Positions 33,924-46,437 are shown, counted from the first letter of the stretch. The stretch: DNA of 64,000 bases from Leptidea sinapis (GCF_905404315.1 NC_066270.1:13844001-13908000); one strand, 5' to 3'. Notes: generated from the sequence alone by a model not told the origin. Made by a program: numbers and translations.

Positions 33924-34254
33924 CCATGATCTAAGTTTATTTGTATATATTTACTCCACAATTAGTAAAGGAACATCATAACTGACCAGTAACACTTAAT
34001 ATTTCCTTAACTGAACGTATTTCACGACATCGTAAATTAAGTTGATTGCGTCTTTAAGAATTATAGATTATTCGCATCACCTTGAGTTAGCCATTACTGG
34101 TTGACAGTAGGGCCGTTTCGTAGTCACTCGTGCGCAAAGAGAATATAGATCATAAAATTATGACTGTGGCCTCAACGACTTAACATTCGGATGAAGCTAT
34201 TTCGTTTCTTTGCACAGAGTCAATTATTGATAGCTCTTCAGAACCAGAGTCTAA
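33924..34254. other. No gene recognised
   Basis: AT-rich, nothing supported. Confidence 0.4.
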
Positions 34255-34510
34255 TAAACTTTATTCATTTATCGTCACTTTATATTATTATACTGAATCT
34301 ACCATAATATGGTCGAAAAAAAGGTGTACTTGTGAGAAGAACAGAATACAAGAAACTCAGCGGCCACTCTTTTCAGTCAAATAGAGTATTTTACAATGGC
34401 TGTACCTATATATAACAGATTAGTTTGTAAGGTGCTGCATCCAATTTTGTATCGTGTTTAAATAATATAAATTATTGCATAGTAAGTAATAAAGAATAAA
34501 CTGTATAAAT
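34255..34510 (-). mobile_element. LINE 3' end (GACTTTGACTTT tail family)
   Basis: CTGAATCTACCATAATATGG, CAGCGGCCACTCTTTTCAGT and AAGGTGCTGCATCC; extends to GAATAAACTGTATAAATA, also seen at 59075-59095 in the opposite direction. Confidence 0.65.
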
Positions 34511-34634
34511 ATAAATTATCGTAATTATTAGATGCATCAACCTTTAGAGCTTGAATTCATTGTTTGTGTAAGGATGCTTCGTAAATATGATGGTCGTTAT
34601 TACTGTCATTATTAGTAATTGTATAATATCAATC

Positions 34635-34935
34635 AATTTTTTATTTTTTTTATGAAAATAAGAGGCAAGATGAGCAAGACGTTCAGCTGATGGTAATTGA
34701 TACGCCCTGCCCATTACAATGCAGTGCCGCTCAGGATTATTGAAAAACCCCAAAAATTCTGAATGGCACTACAACTGCGCTCGTCACCTTGAGACATAAG
34801 ATGTTAAGTCTCATTTGCCCTTCAAACCCGAAACACAGTAATGTTACACATTACTGCTTCACGGCAGAAATAGGCGCCGTTGTGGTACCCATAATCTAGC
34901 CGGCATCCTGTGCAAAGGAGCCTCCCACTGGTAAT
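34635..34935 (-). mobile_element. SINE-alpha copy
   Basis: Near-complete; about 25 bases are missing before CCCGAAACACAGTAATG. Confidence 0.9.
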
Positions 34936-35064
34936 AAAGTCTTAGTTAAAAATAAAATCTCTGCTTGTCATTCAGGATTAACAGCTTTAATACGAGTAAC
35001 TGAGGTCCTTTAGAATCATTAAGAGAAAAATTTAAACAAATTAACATTTTTAACTGTTGCCACT

Positions 35065-35305
35065 GAACTCAAGGGCGCCTATTTCTGCCGTGAAGCAGTA
35101 ACGTGTTTCGGTCTGAAGGGTGCCGTAGCAAGTTAAATTACTAGGCAAATGAGAATTTACATCTTATGTCTCAAGGTGACAAGCGCAATAATTGTAGTGC
35201 CGCTCAGAATTTTTGGGTTTTCAAGAATCCTGAGCGGCAATGGTATCAATTACCATCAGCTGAACGTCTTGCTCGTCTCGTCTCTTATTGTCGTTAAAAA
35301 TACAC
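35065..35305 (+). mobile_element. SINE-alpha copy, head truncated
   Basis: It starts at AAGGGCGCCTATTTCTGCCG and ends CTCGTCTCGTCTCTTATTGT, facing the inverted copy at 34635. Confidence 0.85.
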
Positions 35306-35569
35306 TTGTACTATACGATAATCTAGATTCTAGAACATACTCCAATAACATTTGTCTAATACATTATGATTATTTTTTGCACAAATAAAACTCATTTTAA
35401 GCCCTAATGGCTTACTCACGTATCTTTAGAATTTTTCGACGCCGGTAGGTCACGGCTAAAACCTATTGTGCCACTTCCGTTCATCGAAATAATTCTGAAT
35501 CGTGGTGACATCATATTCTACTACTTTGTTTTTTGAAGTTAAGTATTCTTTGGGTTTTGGTTATTTGGC

Positions 35570-36182
35570 GGTTGACATTGTTAGCTATTGCTGGTTGAGA
35601 TTGTTAGCTATTGCTGGTTGAGATTGTTAGCTATTGCTGGTTGAGATTGTGAGCTATTGCTGGTTGAGATTGTTAGCTATTGCTGGTAGAGATTGTTAGC
35701 TATTGCTGGTTGAGATTGTTAGCTATTGCTGGTTGAGATTGTTAGCTATTGCTGGTTGAGATTGTTAGCTATTGCTGGTTGAGATTGTTAGCTATTGCTG
35801 GTTGAGATTGTTAGCTATTGCTGGTTGAGATTGTTAGCTATTGCTGGTTGAGATTGTTAGCTATTGCTGGTTGAGATTGTTAGCTATTGCTGGTTGACAT
35901 TGTTAGCTATTGCTGGTAGAGATTGTTAGCTATTGCTGGTTGAGATTGTTAGCTATTGCTGGTTGAGATTGTTAGCTATTGCTGGTTGAGATTGTTAGAT
36001 ATTGCTGGTTGACATTGTTAGCTATTGCTGGTTGACATTGTTAGCTATTGCTGGTTGAGATTGTTAGCTATTGCTGGTTGAGATTGTTAGCTATTGCTGG
36101 TTGAGATTGTGAGCTATTGCTGGTTGAGATTGTTAGCTATTGCTGGTTGAGATTGTTAGCTATTGCTGGTTGAGATTGTTAG
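35570..36182. repeat. Minisatellite, 23-bp unit, about 26-27 copies
   Basis: The unit (on the plus strand) is GAGATTGTTAGCTATTGC followed by TGGTT. Copies are nearly identical, with a few recurring variants: GACATT for GAGATT, TGAGC for TTAGC, and GTAGAG for GTTGAG. Unit length is not a multiple of three, so no repeat protein is implied. It lies about 650 bp past the end of gene A. Confidence 0.95.
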
Positions 36183-36302
36183 ACATCATTAGTTACAAAA
36201 AGTGTCGCGACAACATAATTAATATGTTCATTAGCTTAAAATTTTATTCGAATTGCCGCTACTACGTCATGCTCAGTCCTGTGTGTACGCGGATGAATTT
36301 TA

Positions 36303-36670
36303 CCAGTGGGAGGCTCCTGGTCGTTTCTTTCTCTCAAATATGTGCGAAGGGAACGATGGCTGGTCCATGCGTCACAAGGGACGCGTGCTATAATACCGCC
36401 TACCGGCTAGGTTATGGGTACCACAACAGCGCCTATTTCTGCCGTGAAGCAGTGAGGTGCATAACTGTATTTCGGTCTGTAGGGCACCGTATTTAGTGAA
36501 ATCGCTGGGTGAATGAGACTTGACATCTTAGGTCTCAAGGCACTAGCCGCTCTGAATTTTTGGGTTTTTCAATAATCTTGAGCGGCGCTGCATTGTTATG
36601 GGCAGGGAGTATCAATTACCATCAGCTGAATGTCTTCATCGTTTCGTCCCTTATTTTCATTAAAAAAAAT
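36303..36670 (+). mobile_element. SINE-alpha copy with about 80-bp insert in its head
   Basis: CCAGTGGGAGGCTCCTGGTC is followed by foreign sequence (36325-36403) before CGGCTAGGTTATGGGTACCA resumes; the 3' end is intact with an A run at 36661. Confidence 0.85.
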
Positions 36671-36786
36671 GAAGTCGCGGGCTATCGGCTCGTTCGTTTA
36701 AATCAAGAGGACAAGTTATAAGTTTTTTCCAATAAATAATTATATCACAGAGCCACAATAAATAAAAATAAAAAGTAGACATAAAA

Positions 36787-36829
36787 TTTAATATTGGTGC
36801 AACATAAGTAAAAATTATAATGAAAACAG
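36787..36829 (-). promoter_or_regulatory. Gene A 3' UTR with likely poly(A) signal
   Basis: Downstream of the TGA at 36830 the minus strand reads ATTAAA at 36792-36787, a common variant poly(A) signal, followed by AT-rich sequence. A short 3' UTR is inferred. No canonical AATAAA occurs nearer the stop. Confidence 0.45.
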
Positions 36830-39800
36830 TCAATTTGCGAATTTGTTGAGTTGACTCTTCAATGGCGAATCCTTCAAGTTGTTGAGCTGTTCTGGTGTGC
36901 AGTATTCTGAAAATGTAAATGTTAAGTTGAAAAGTATATTAATGAAATACTACTAAATATAAAAATATAGTTTAACAAGCTGGTTTTTAGAAAAAACTGA
37001 ATTTGTTGAGACACGTTTGTGATAATCTTATATCTTTAAACGAGCAATTTTTGTGTATAAATATATAATCTGAATCTCAGAAACGGCTCCAATAATTTAA
37101 ATGAAATTTAGTATAGAGGTAGATTCGCGAGCGAGAAATCGATCTAGCTAGGTTTCAATTTTAAAAATGTAGTTTTATCCGTGTTTAAATGAGAAACAGC
37201 TACAATAATATTAGAATACAAAGGTAAATTTCACAACTATATACAAGGCTGTTATAGCTCAGATGGGTGATTGGGTGATTGGGTGATCCGGAAAGCAGAA
37301 GTCTCCGGTTCGAATCTAGATATCCTATTAGTTTTCTTTTTGTTCAATTTTTGTACTGTTTTCTTAAAAATCCGAGCATACAATACAGCGGAATAGAATA
37401 GACCTTCCTCACTCTTACCGAGGCGTCGTAAAAGGCGACTAAGGTACTTCGATGACCGTAATATCATCAAGCATTTGACGTCTCCAATCTTAGGCTGGGA
37501 TCTATAGCGCGTAAGCAGGCGTATTCTAATCCAACCCCAAAAACATCATACAGCTTAACAAATAATTATTGAGGGGATCATGTCTGTGGGATTTTTTTTT
37601 TATGAAAATAAGGGACGAGACGAGCAGGATGTTCAGCTGATGGTAATTTATACGCCCTGCCCATTACAATGCAGTGGCATTACAATGCTGCCCATTACAG
37701 TTCAGGATTTTTGAAAAACCCAAAAGTTTTGAGCGGCACTACTGTAAAGTCTCATGTGCCCAGTAATTTTACTAGCTACGGTGCCTTTCAGCCCGAAACA
37801 CAGTAATGCTTACACATTACTTCTTCATGGCAGAAATAGGCGCCATTGTGGTACTACATAATCTAGCCGGCATCCTGTGCAAAGGAATCTCCCACTGGTA
37901 GCAAAATACTGTAACTGTCTTCCCCAGGGGGGTACCGTTAGAGCTGGTGAATTCTCTTTGTATTCTGGGGGGAGCAACCTAACAGCAGCGACGATATTCG
38001 CCATAAGTCAATCCAAAACCTAAAACTAAATTGTTCCCGCCAGGGCACAAAGTGGGTGTCGAAATGCTGATTTGAGACTTTGAATGTTAGAGGAAGAATT
38101 AATGAGAAACGGCTTACGAACTAATGAATGAAAGAAAATTAGATATCTGAAATGGTTTGGACACTTAAATTTCCAAAAACCGTTAAAGTCCGGTTAAAGG
38201 TAGATCAAAACCGAAACAGTTCTCGATATGATTTTCTGTTAAACCGGTTACTTATTACGGTTAACACCCTTTAATTCGGAAAATATCAATAAAAGTGCCT
38301 CGCTATTTTGCACCCAAAAGGGTTTATCGCCATTCTTTAACTTTCCATGTCGCCCAGTGCTCATGGCTACTCACGGACTGTACTGGGCTCCCATCCAATA
38401 TATTCTCCTGTGCGTTCATTCTCAGTCTTTAACCAGTCGTACAGAGGCTGGAAGTACTCCATAACTCCACTGGCGTCCATATTCCTTTGGCCGGTCAACG
38501 CTTCCATAGCATCCGGCCAAGGTCTAGACGATCCTACTTTCAGCATATCCCTGAATAAAAAAAATTTAAATTATACTATTTCAAAGATTTTTAAAGAATC
38601 TGCATGATGTAATTTACTAACGGAAATCTATGGCAAAAGGGTATATTTATTATATTTATTTTATTTATTATTATTATTAACTTACTTCAATGCATTTCCT
38701 GCTTTAGTACTCTTGTAAATATCACAGTTAGATAACTGTTTGGTGGAATCACCGGGCTGGTACTCATCAGCAAGTTGACACAACGATCGATGGAACTGGA
38801 ACTGAACTATGTAGGAAATGTAATATCTGAAAATATAAAAACAAAATATTTATCTCGTGTCCACACTTCTAGTATTGAGTATATTCTATCAATAACAGGA
38901 GGCAAAAAAATATCGCAAGAAATGAAAAATTCTCATCTACGAAACTTGACGAAACTGACGTTTTCTTTTATTTCTGGGGTATATATTTGAAGTATCAGCC
39001 AAAAATATATCGCTCTTTCCAAATATTTGCCATACTTAAACATAATATATTTTACTCATACCGAGCATCAATCATGTAAAATAAATAGCATGATAAATAT
39101 TCTTTAACAAATACCTCATGTATTCAACATCAGCAGATACGTGGTACTTAGCAGCAGGATCAAAGTCATCTTCACTTCGTGGTGCAGGGGGCTCTATACC
39201 TTGAATAGCATCTCTCAGCTGCCAGAAGTGACAGTTATAGTTTTCTGGCGTTGTTGTACCACGAAACACTCCGTAACGCCATAAGTCTAACAGATACGCG
39301 AACGGCAGGAACACTATTTTGTCCAATCCCTAAAAATAATTTTATTGAGATTCAAGTTTCAAACTAAAATGTTGAAGGAAACTTTGATTTAACTTCTATT
39401 TATTGTGTTGGCCTTGCATGGCACAGGTGAGTAAGTACTAATCTTATTCCCTCGAAAACTATATTAAAATTTGGACCATCTTTGAATTAAAATATCAATT
39501 TATTGATGCTGACAACGTGAAGTGCCAAATGTAACTCTTTGTGAGTCTCTCTAGTGATCGAGGATAAGGTAAATTCTATCGGCAAAGTATAATTGATGAT
39601 ATAATGATAGGGGAGGATCTGAGAACATCTACATAGTGGGAGCTGCATTTATGGTTGCTACTAAATATATTAGATGACGGTTGCAATTTTTTAAGGGTTC
39701 TTTGGTCACGTACAGAATGTGATGAAGGGAGATAATAATAACTATATAGATTTATACAGTGAATTTGGATGGAAGTTATGGTAACAGTTTACCTAGGCAA

Positions 39801-42800
39801 TCATTTCACTATCAGAACGAGAGTGATAAGAGGCTAGGTAAGAAGAGTAAGAGAGCTTACGTAAAAGGATTGATGTAAGTAAAGAAATCAGACCCATGAT
39901 AAATGGAGAATTGTGTAATAAATTGCCTAAATATATAAGACACTGACATGATAATGTGTGTTTAAAATTATTTCAATCTAAATCTCTATTAGAAAATGTA
40001 GCTGATTATACCATTTTGTACAGTTGATTGATGTTAGACTCATTGTCTTCTGGACCATCTTCCAAGAGGCCCATTACTTTCAAATGTTTTGGTGTTGACA
40101 CTGACAAAGCTATAACATCGCCTACTGCTTCATGAAAACCTGTGGAGATATACAGAATAAGAGTCTTAACAACTTATAATTATATATATATTATATATTC
40201 ATCTTAAGATAATAATGTAATACTGATTATTTTGATACGAATGATAATGATAAACAATCGATCCAATATATTTAAATTCAAATTCAAATAATTTATTAAA
40301 AATAGGATATGCTATCACTTATTGAAATTCAAAACCTACCACCCATTCGAAAGAGTAAGCAATGAACGGGCGCACGAAACTCAGCGGGCTTCTTTTTTTC
40401 CAAAAAATATGATAACAATGCAATATTTTACAATAAAATTTATTTTTAATAGCCTGGGGGCGGTCGCTCCATTTCCAATCTGTGGTATCATTGAGAAAGT
40501 CATTATAGTACTTTTTACTACACAAACGTTTCTTAATTCCTTTGAATTTTTTAATACATTTGTTTTGAACATTATCCGGGTTCTTGTTGAGAAAGCATAT
40601 ACATCGTCTACACAAAAGACTAGAGTTAGCCAAGTAGTAGCCATTATAAGTTTGTTTGTTCCTGGTGTTAACATTCTGGCTATGGTAGTTTCTAGCAAAT
40701 TCACTTTTATGCCTAATATTATCATAGACAACATACATAAATACAAAGAACATACATAAAATCGAATATATTGAGAGGCAACAGCCTTCTTCAGTCTTTA
40801 GGACCTAGGTTATAACTTCTTCTGCAGCTTAATGCAAAATGAACACGTAATAAAGTTTATAATATGAGGACAGTGTCTTAGCTCCTTTTCTTAAGATATA
40901 AAGTTTATTACGTATTTTTTACTATAAATATCAGATTTCTGGATCACCTGGATTAGCTCCCTCTCTATAGACTATTGGTTGATCCTTGTATTGCAAGTAG
41001 TACTGTATATGACCTAGTTCATGGTGAGTGGTTTTGAAGAAGGCATTCGTTATCGTTGTGCACTGCTTTATCCTGAAATTAAAATCAATAAAATAAATAT
41101 ATAAAATTTATAAAAAATAAAGTTAATGGGTTTTTAATCAGTCATCAAGATTTAATCATAAAATTTAATCAAAACTCACATTACAATAATTATAACAGTT
41201 ATCTTCTAGGATGAGAATCATACAGAAGCGGCGGTGATTCCTGGTTAAAACAACTATCGTATAAAAGTATTGTTATATTGTTCAGTAAAATAAAATTACT
41301 AAACCAATATCAATTTTAGTAAAACATCATAAAATCGAAATAATATTTTGAATTTACTACTCAAGTATTTTCTTTTTATTTTTCTTTTTTTGATTTACCT
41401 GAAATCTTCGCCATCAAAGAAATCCCATGCTGATGCATGGCAAACCATATCACGACCGTCATCTGGTTTCTCTATTATTGATCGTTCCCAAAACAGGTCT
41501 GGAACCCCAGTCAGGTTCAGTGACTTGAAGAACTCGTCTGCTGTTTGGAATATCTTTAATGGCGTATAGTTCTGGAATTATTTTAATGATTGGATCAAAT
41601 ATATGAAATACAAATGTGTTGGTACTTTCCATAAATGCCAACAACGTGTTGCTAGAGCAAGGGGAGCATTGATCACTGGACATCAAGTAGCCATGAAGTC
41701 TTATATTCTTCTTTTCCTCAAACAAATATGTTTGATCGCCAATATGTTTGTAATGTAATCAATGGCACTTTGCCCTGTGCTTCCCCCGGGGCAGAAAAAG
41801 AAAATGGAAGGGTGTCGTAAGAGGCGACTAAGGGCATTTACCAATGGGAGGCTTATTTGCACAGGATGACGGCTAGATTATGGCTACCACATCGGTGCCT
41901 TTGTCCGTCGTGAGGTAGTAATGTATAAGAATTATTGTGTTTCAATTTAAAGGGTGCCGTAGCTAGTGAAATTCCTGGACGTTATATTTTATTTGTCAAG
42001 GTGACGACCGCAATTGTAGTGCCACTCAGAATTTTTGGGTTTTTCAAGAATTCTGAGTAGAACTGCATTGAAATGAGCAGGGCGCAAATACCATTAGCTG
42101 AACGTCGTGCTCGTCTCGTGCCTTTATTTCTTAAAAAATTATACGTATTATTATTATTATTATAAGTATTATTTACTGTGTTCCCATTTATTCTTTAGTT
42201 CGAATTTTTGTTGTTAATTGTCAAACATTTTGATGTATTTGTCTTAGTTTCTCTAGCGTCAGCGTACCTGATCAATGAGCGCCGCCGTAACATCAACATC
42301 GGGCTTATCCGGAGACGGTGACGTGAATTTTTCAACATTACTCCAAGTTTGGGCCCAAATGTTTCCTAAAAAAAGAAAAAAAAATGAAAACACTGTAAAA
42401 AATATAACTGACTACAGAAGCAACCAATCTTCTTGATTTTAATAAAGAAGAGCTTCTCACTAACCCAATAAATGAGCTGGTATTGGTCCTTTAGCTGACA
42501 CAGCATCGCCATACTTCAGACGTAAATGTCGCCTTACGTACGCATGAATCTGTTCGTACAGAGGCTTCACTTGAGTCCAAAGATCGGCTAATTGATCTTC
42601 AATATCTTCTGTTTCATACTCACCAATCCACCACTCGGCGACATTTTCTAACCCTAAAATGCAATTTCAAAGACGACGATTAAAATAATCAAAATAAAAT
42701 TTATTCAAACAAACCAAATATTATAACTTAATTTACAAACTATGATTACATAAACTTAAACTATTATAACGAACTGGCAGCATTTCCGCGTTGGATAGAT

Positions 42801-45644
42801 AGAATGATCCGTTGACTGAAATAGCTGCCAGTGCTTGGGTTTCAAGTAGCCTTATTGAGGCGCGAAGATAGTACTATTTCTATTTTACTAGTCTCGACAC
42901 CAAACTCCTCAAAGAACACTCTCTGAGACAGACATATTTGCAACGCTTGATGTTTCCGGTAGTCGAAGGAGCAGCCCCAATAAAAATCATATTATTCATC
43001 GCAATCAAGGAAATGACCCACACGACATGCACACTCACGTCTGTTTCCCGTCGAAGTAGGCAGAGCGAATGCTACTTGTTTCTATCCTTACAAACCTCAC
43101 GCGCTTCCTCTACATTCATTACTCTTTTTTATACATGCTCGCCGGTTCCGGTTGCTTCGGCCCTTTCCTTTTTACAAGACATCCCCAATTTGGTCGACGA
43201 ATGTCCTACGAGGTCTCCCGCGACCCACTTGCTCTCACACACTTGCCTTATATATTTGATGTGTCATTCTTTCTGCACTCATTCGTTCCACGTGTCCAAT
43301 ACCATTTCAGCATTCCTTTCTCAATCCTTGTCACCACTTCTTCTTTGATGAAATGACACTTATGAATATCAAGGGTTTTATTCCTTTTTACATTTACCAT
43401 GACTTCGGAATTATTTAATGTGATAGAGTGCCAAGAAACTCATTGCTTATAAGATTATAAGTAGCTATTAATTAATTAAATTACCATTAAGTTTGGCAGC
43501 TTCGTTGTACATTTGTACGTATTCGGTGAAGTAGCTCTTGGAAGCTGCACCGGCTGACTTATGCCATTCCAACCATGCCTGTTTTAGTTCATCTGGATCT
43601 TGACTTTTGGCAAAAATATCAGTAACACCTTGAAATTTGATTTATTAATGAAAAATTTTGTAAACAACATATAACATATAAATTAATCAATAAAATGAAA
43701 CAAGCTTAATGAACCAGAAAAATACCAAATATTTTTCTTTATAATATGAGCATAGTTAACGTACAAATAAAATTGATGATTTAAAAAAACAATCGATGTA
43801 CGACAATGATTTTTGGATTGACAGACAGACGGAGATGTTTCAGATAATTTAAAACTAAGTGAATTAGTGTGCGAGAAAGGAGATGTTGGTGGTAGGTACG
43901 AGTATATTCTTTATCATATTAACAAAAATCCAAAGCATTACCTGGTTCAACGGTTAAGTCACATTTAGATATATTTTTGTAGTCACATATGGTTGCTTTC
44001 GCGTATGTGGATTTCATGTTGTTGATAGCTTGAATGAGCCGTTGGTTTAAATCTTCGGGAAGAGCAGATGTACCCAATATAGAATACTTCTTAAACATTC
44101 TTTTCAAATCTTCATCTTCAAATTCATGCCAAAAATATGTCATAGTTTCTTTCCAATATTCTTTTTGTTCTTCGGCTATTTCAAGAGATATTTGGAGCTG
44201 TAAACATTATATAAATAGATATATTTAAAATGTCTAATAACAACTTCTTATTAGAGTCTGCAGGTTTAAATACATAATAGCTTTAAGGGTAAATTTATAC
44301 ACTTTTATAATAAAGTCCTAACCACTGTTCAGGCACTCGCTATAAATAAATTTAAATGTTTTATTAAAAAATATCTCTGTCGTAAATCCTTCTACTACAC
44401 AGCTGAATATCTAAGTGATGACCGACAGCCTGGGACTAGATTATGATTATTTTATAGCAATAGCAATGACACTACAATTTTATATATTTTTATTAAAAAG
44501 ACCGCAAAAAAAGAATACTGGGAGAGTTTCTTGCGCCTTCTCTTTTCTCTCAAAGCGCCGTTTGTTTCCGAAGCGGTAGTAGTATCTAGTATATTAAAAA
44601 TGACATCAAAAAGGAATTTTGAGAAAATAAATGCCTTTTATGCCTTTTATGCCTTTTATACACATCCAAACATTTAATATGGGATTAGTAGAAAAGTTCT
44701 AGTTTCCTTTTTTTAAAAGGTTATTTTAGCTGCTATTTGATTTTTTAAGGTTATTCATGTCATTTTACTGATAAAGCAATCATTAAGTACCTATATTTAA
44801 TAATTTAGTACTTTTATTAGTGTATCTTAATATATATATATTGTGCGTCTATTGTAATTGAACTCTTCCTAAACAGCTTTACCGATTTCGATGATTTATT
44901 TGTGTTCCAGTGAATTTGAGATTGGTGTGTGTCTTCAGGTGGATTCGAGAATGGTTTAGATCCACAATTGAACTACCTCCTAAACGGCTGGACTGATTTT
45001 GATGATTTTGTCGTGTGTTCAAGTGAATTTGAGATTGGTTTATATTCTCAATTCCGTCCATATAATATAATTCTCCTGCTCATGTGTATGTCAGTGAACT
45101 CTTCCTAACGGCTGGACCGATGTTTCAAATTTAAGACATGTGTACAGGACAACGTCTGTCCAATCCACTAGTGTATTTATAGTCAAACTGCATGTTTATC
45201 ATTTCTTTCGGATATTATAAGAAAATAAAACCTAGTGTAATCTTATCACCGATCTTTACCGTTATACTTAGGAAACACATACTCAAAGCTTGGTAGTTTG
45301 TTTTAGTAGTATCACGTTACTGGCAAATTTGTGGTAATTCTTCCACACAAAAATTCTTCAACAGTAGGAAGTATAGAATAGATTATAAAACTAAATTATC
45401 TATTAATTATCAATCTACATACCAGGCGCTTTTCATTAAAATCTGTTATATTAGACTCATAATCCCACGATGCCAATGCAAGTTTGTTTTTAGCATTACC
45501 CATAATTTCATCTAACTTCCGCATGTATTCTCGACCTGATGATTCTTCAGCAGCTCTCTCCTGGGCCCTACCCTGTGCAGCCACAACAAACACCGAAGCA
45601 ATAGCCCCCAACAGGGCTAACTCTCCGAGGATTTTCAACATCAT
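36830..45644 (-). CDS. Gene A: secreted angiotensin-converting-enzyme-like peptidyl-dipeptidase (M2 family), complete
   Basis: Exons, 5' to 3' on the minus strand: 45644-45423, 44197-43942, 43628-43485, 42653-42465, 42365-42268, 41571-41399, 41072-40948, 40139-40012, 39329-39115, 38826-38686, 38550-38375, 36906-36830. All introns are GT-AG and the join gives 647 codons plus TGA with no break. Residues 1-24 form a signal peptide and no other membrane segment is seen, so a secreted single-domain enzyme is inferred, like Drosophila Ance (about 615 aa). Zinc site: HELGH at 378-382 with Glu406 in HEAVGD. Substrate-site residues known from ACE are kept: Lys506, His508, Tyr515, Arg517, Tyr518. Sequons include Asn65, Asn149, Asn304 and Asn322; Cys145 and Cys153 match a family disulphide. 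The family removes C-terminal dipeptides from peptides. The first ATG sits directly after a splice acceptor (gcag), so an untranslated exon lies upstream. Physiological substrate unknown. Confidence 0.95.
37020..37345 (+). mobile_element. Element X, copy without the MITE-1 insert (gene A intron 11)
   Basis: Order on plus: AATCTCAGAAACGGCTCCAA, TTTTATCCGTGTTTAAATGA, GAATACAAAGGTAAATTTC, then a tRNA-like piece with TATAGCTCAGATGGGTGATT (A-box-like) and CTCCGGTTCGAATCTAGATA (B-box-like), plus a GTGATTGG triplication. Too degenerate to be a working tRNA. Confidence 0.7.
37590..37905 (-). mobile_element. SINE-alpha copy in gene A intron 11
   Basis: Complete ends, but the hairpin region is scrambled (37675-37745), with a duplicated CCCATTACA and loss of the CTCGTCACC segment. 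Confidence 0.85.
40265..40840 (-). pseudogene. LINE-D C-terminal fragment in gene A intron 7
   Basis: The minus strand is a close relative of 47037-47480: EFARNYHSQNVNTRNKQTYN, CRRCICFLNKNPDNVQNKCI and KGIKKRLCSKKYYNDFLND, then the 3' end with tandem TTTGAA at 40276-40287. Frames are partly open but truncated on the 5' side near 40840. Confidence 0.8.
40948..41072 (-). CDS. Gene A exon 7, catalytic HEXXH exon
   Basis: This exon of 125 nt encodes residues 361-403, including THHELGHIQYYLQY and REGANPG, the M2 zinc-binding helix and the following conserved loop. It begins with the last base of the Arg361 codon after ...cag and ends with the first base of Gly403 before gtgatc. His378 and His382 are the zinc ligands and Glu379 the general base. 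No catalytic residue is missing, so gene A is predicted to be enzymatically active. Confidence 0.95.
41755..42135 (+). mobile_element. LINE scrap plus SINE-alpha in gene A intron 5
   Basis: 41760-41835 (TTTGCCCTGTGCTTCCCCCG, GTGTCGTAAGAGGCGACTAA) matches 52405-52490. From 41838 a diverged plus-strand SINE-alpha runs to CTCGTCTCGTGCCTTTATTT. Confidence 0.8.
42685..43380. repeat. Repeat-derived sequence in gene A intron 3
   Basis: 42690-42850 contains ACTGGCAGCATTTCCGCGTT, shared with 15615. 42930-43350 (TCGAAGTAGGCAGAGCGAAT, GGTCGACGAATGTCCTACGA) is GC-richer with a 136-codon frame at 42938-43348 that lacks a domain. A transposon-derived block is inferred from style only. Confidence 0.45.
44260..44660 (+). 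pseudogene. LINE-J 3' fragment in gene A intron 1
   Basis: TTTATACACTTTTATAATAA, CTAACCACTGTTCAGGCACT and the 3' UTR to AATAAATGCCTTTTATGCCT match 32340-32720; TGCCTTTTA is tandemly repeated three times at its end. Confidence 0.8.
44840..45180 (+). repeat. GTTG-type repeat with internal duplication (gene A intron 1)
   Basis: Same organisation as 29455-29765: repeated CCTAAACGGCTGGAC variants, then CAGGACAACGTCTGTCCAAT. Confidence 0.65.
45423..45644 (-). CDS. Gene A exon 1: signal peptide and start of M2 domain
   Basis: Two ATG codons follow each other immediately after the acceptor ctattgcag; the upstream one is used here as the start. Codons 1-24 have the basic-hydrophobic pattern of a signal peptide (MLKILGELALLGAIASVF core). 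The rest is a predicted helix ending in NITDFNEKRL, the usual N-terminal M2 motif. The exon ends in phase 0 at CTG followed by gtatgt. The intron just 5' of the ATG implies a separate non-coding first exon and promoter above 45650, which I could not place. Confidence 0.9.
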
Positions 45645-45649
45645 CTGCA

Positions 45650-46435
45650 ATAGAATTGACGTATATACCACAAAGCTAAGATATAAAAAACTGTTGCTAT
45701 TTTTGCGGAAAGTGGTTTTGTTAAATAACAGAACATACATTTGAATAGGCAATTAAAAAGTCAGACAAAAGTGTTATGATAAGTTTTTAATACATAAAAA
45801 GGAATCATACAATTAAAAAAAAAGCACTTTAGGACCTAGCATCCATAGTCATGAAATAAGTAAATAAAAATCCACAGAAGGGAGATGTTCAAAAAATTAT
45901 AGCGGACGATTAATTTAATGTTATTCATCCGATAATCGGACGACTAAATAATTTAATCCGGACGTCTAGACACTTCGTAATATAAATTAGCAGTTGTAGA
46001 ACTTTTACAATTAAAATATGAAATTTCATAATGTATAACAACAATTAAATTATTAATTTCAATTTGTTTTTGAAACTTATTTTCAACAATATATTAATCA
46101 AAGAAAAACACTATTTCAATAATGCACAAAACATATTGAACTTTTCACTAAATCCAATCGATTAATATTTTTATATATATTATATATACATATTTATTCT
46201 TTTAATTATTTATTTATCGCGTGTGCGTCATGAGCATGTCGGTGACGCGAATTCATAAGATTTTCCCCTAACAAAAAGTGCCCAATACTGCTAAAGAAGT
46301 TTTTACTTTAAAAAATAATTTAGGAGGAATTTATTACCAAAATATTATTGTAAATTAATTTATTTTCAAAATATTTTTATTTTATTCTTAGTACTTTTCT
46401 TAGTAGTAGGAAGGTTATTATATTATTTACTATAT
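45650..46435. other. Upstream of gene A; promoter region not located
   Basis: AT-rich. An untranslated first exon of gene A should lie in or beyond this stretch but no confident donor or TATA/Inr could be picked. Confidence 0.4.
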
Positions 46436-46437
46436 TG

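Noticed and set aside
35570..36182. CRISPR-like array
   Set aside because: Units are contiguous without unique spacers, in a eukaryotic context; it is a minisatellite.
36140..36496. 118-codon plus frame spanning the minisatellite end and a SINE
   Set aside because: It is assembled from tandem-repeat and SINE-alpha sequence, with no conserved domain.
37250..37320. Apparent tRNA gene (GGTTCGAATC B box with an A-box-like start)
   Set aside because: The acceptor and anticodon stems do not pair and it is part of repeat element X with a triplicated GTGATTGG.
40322..40759. 145-codon plus frame with hydrophobic stretches
   Set aside because: It is the antisense of a LINE-D fragment whose minus-strand peptides match another LINE-D copy at 47037-47480.
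42938..43348. 136-codon plus frame inside gene A intron 3
   Set aside because: Opposite strand to the gene, no domain, and repeat-like style; treated as transposon debris.
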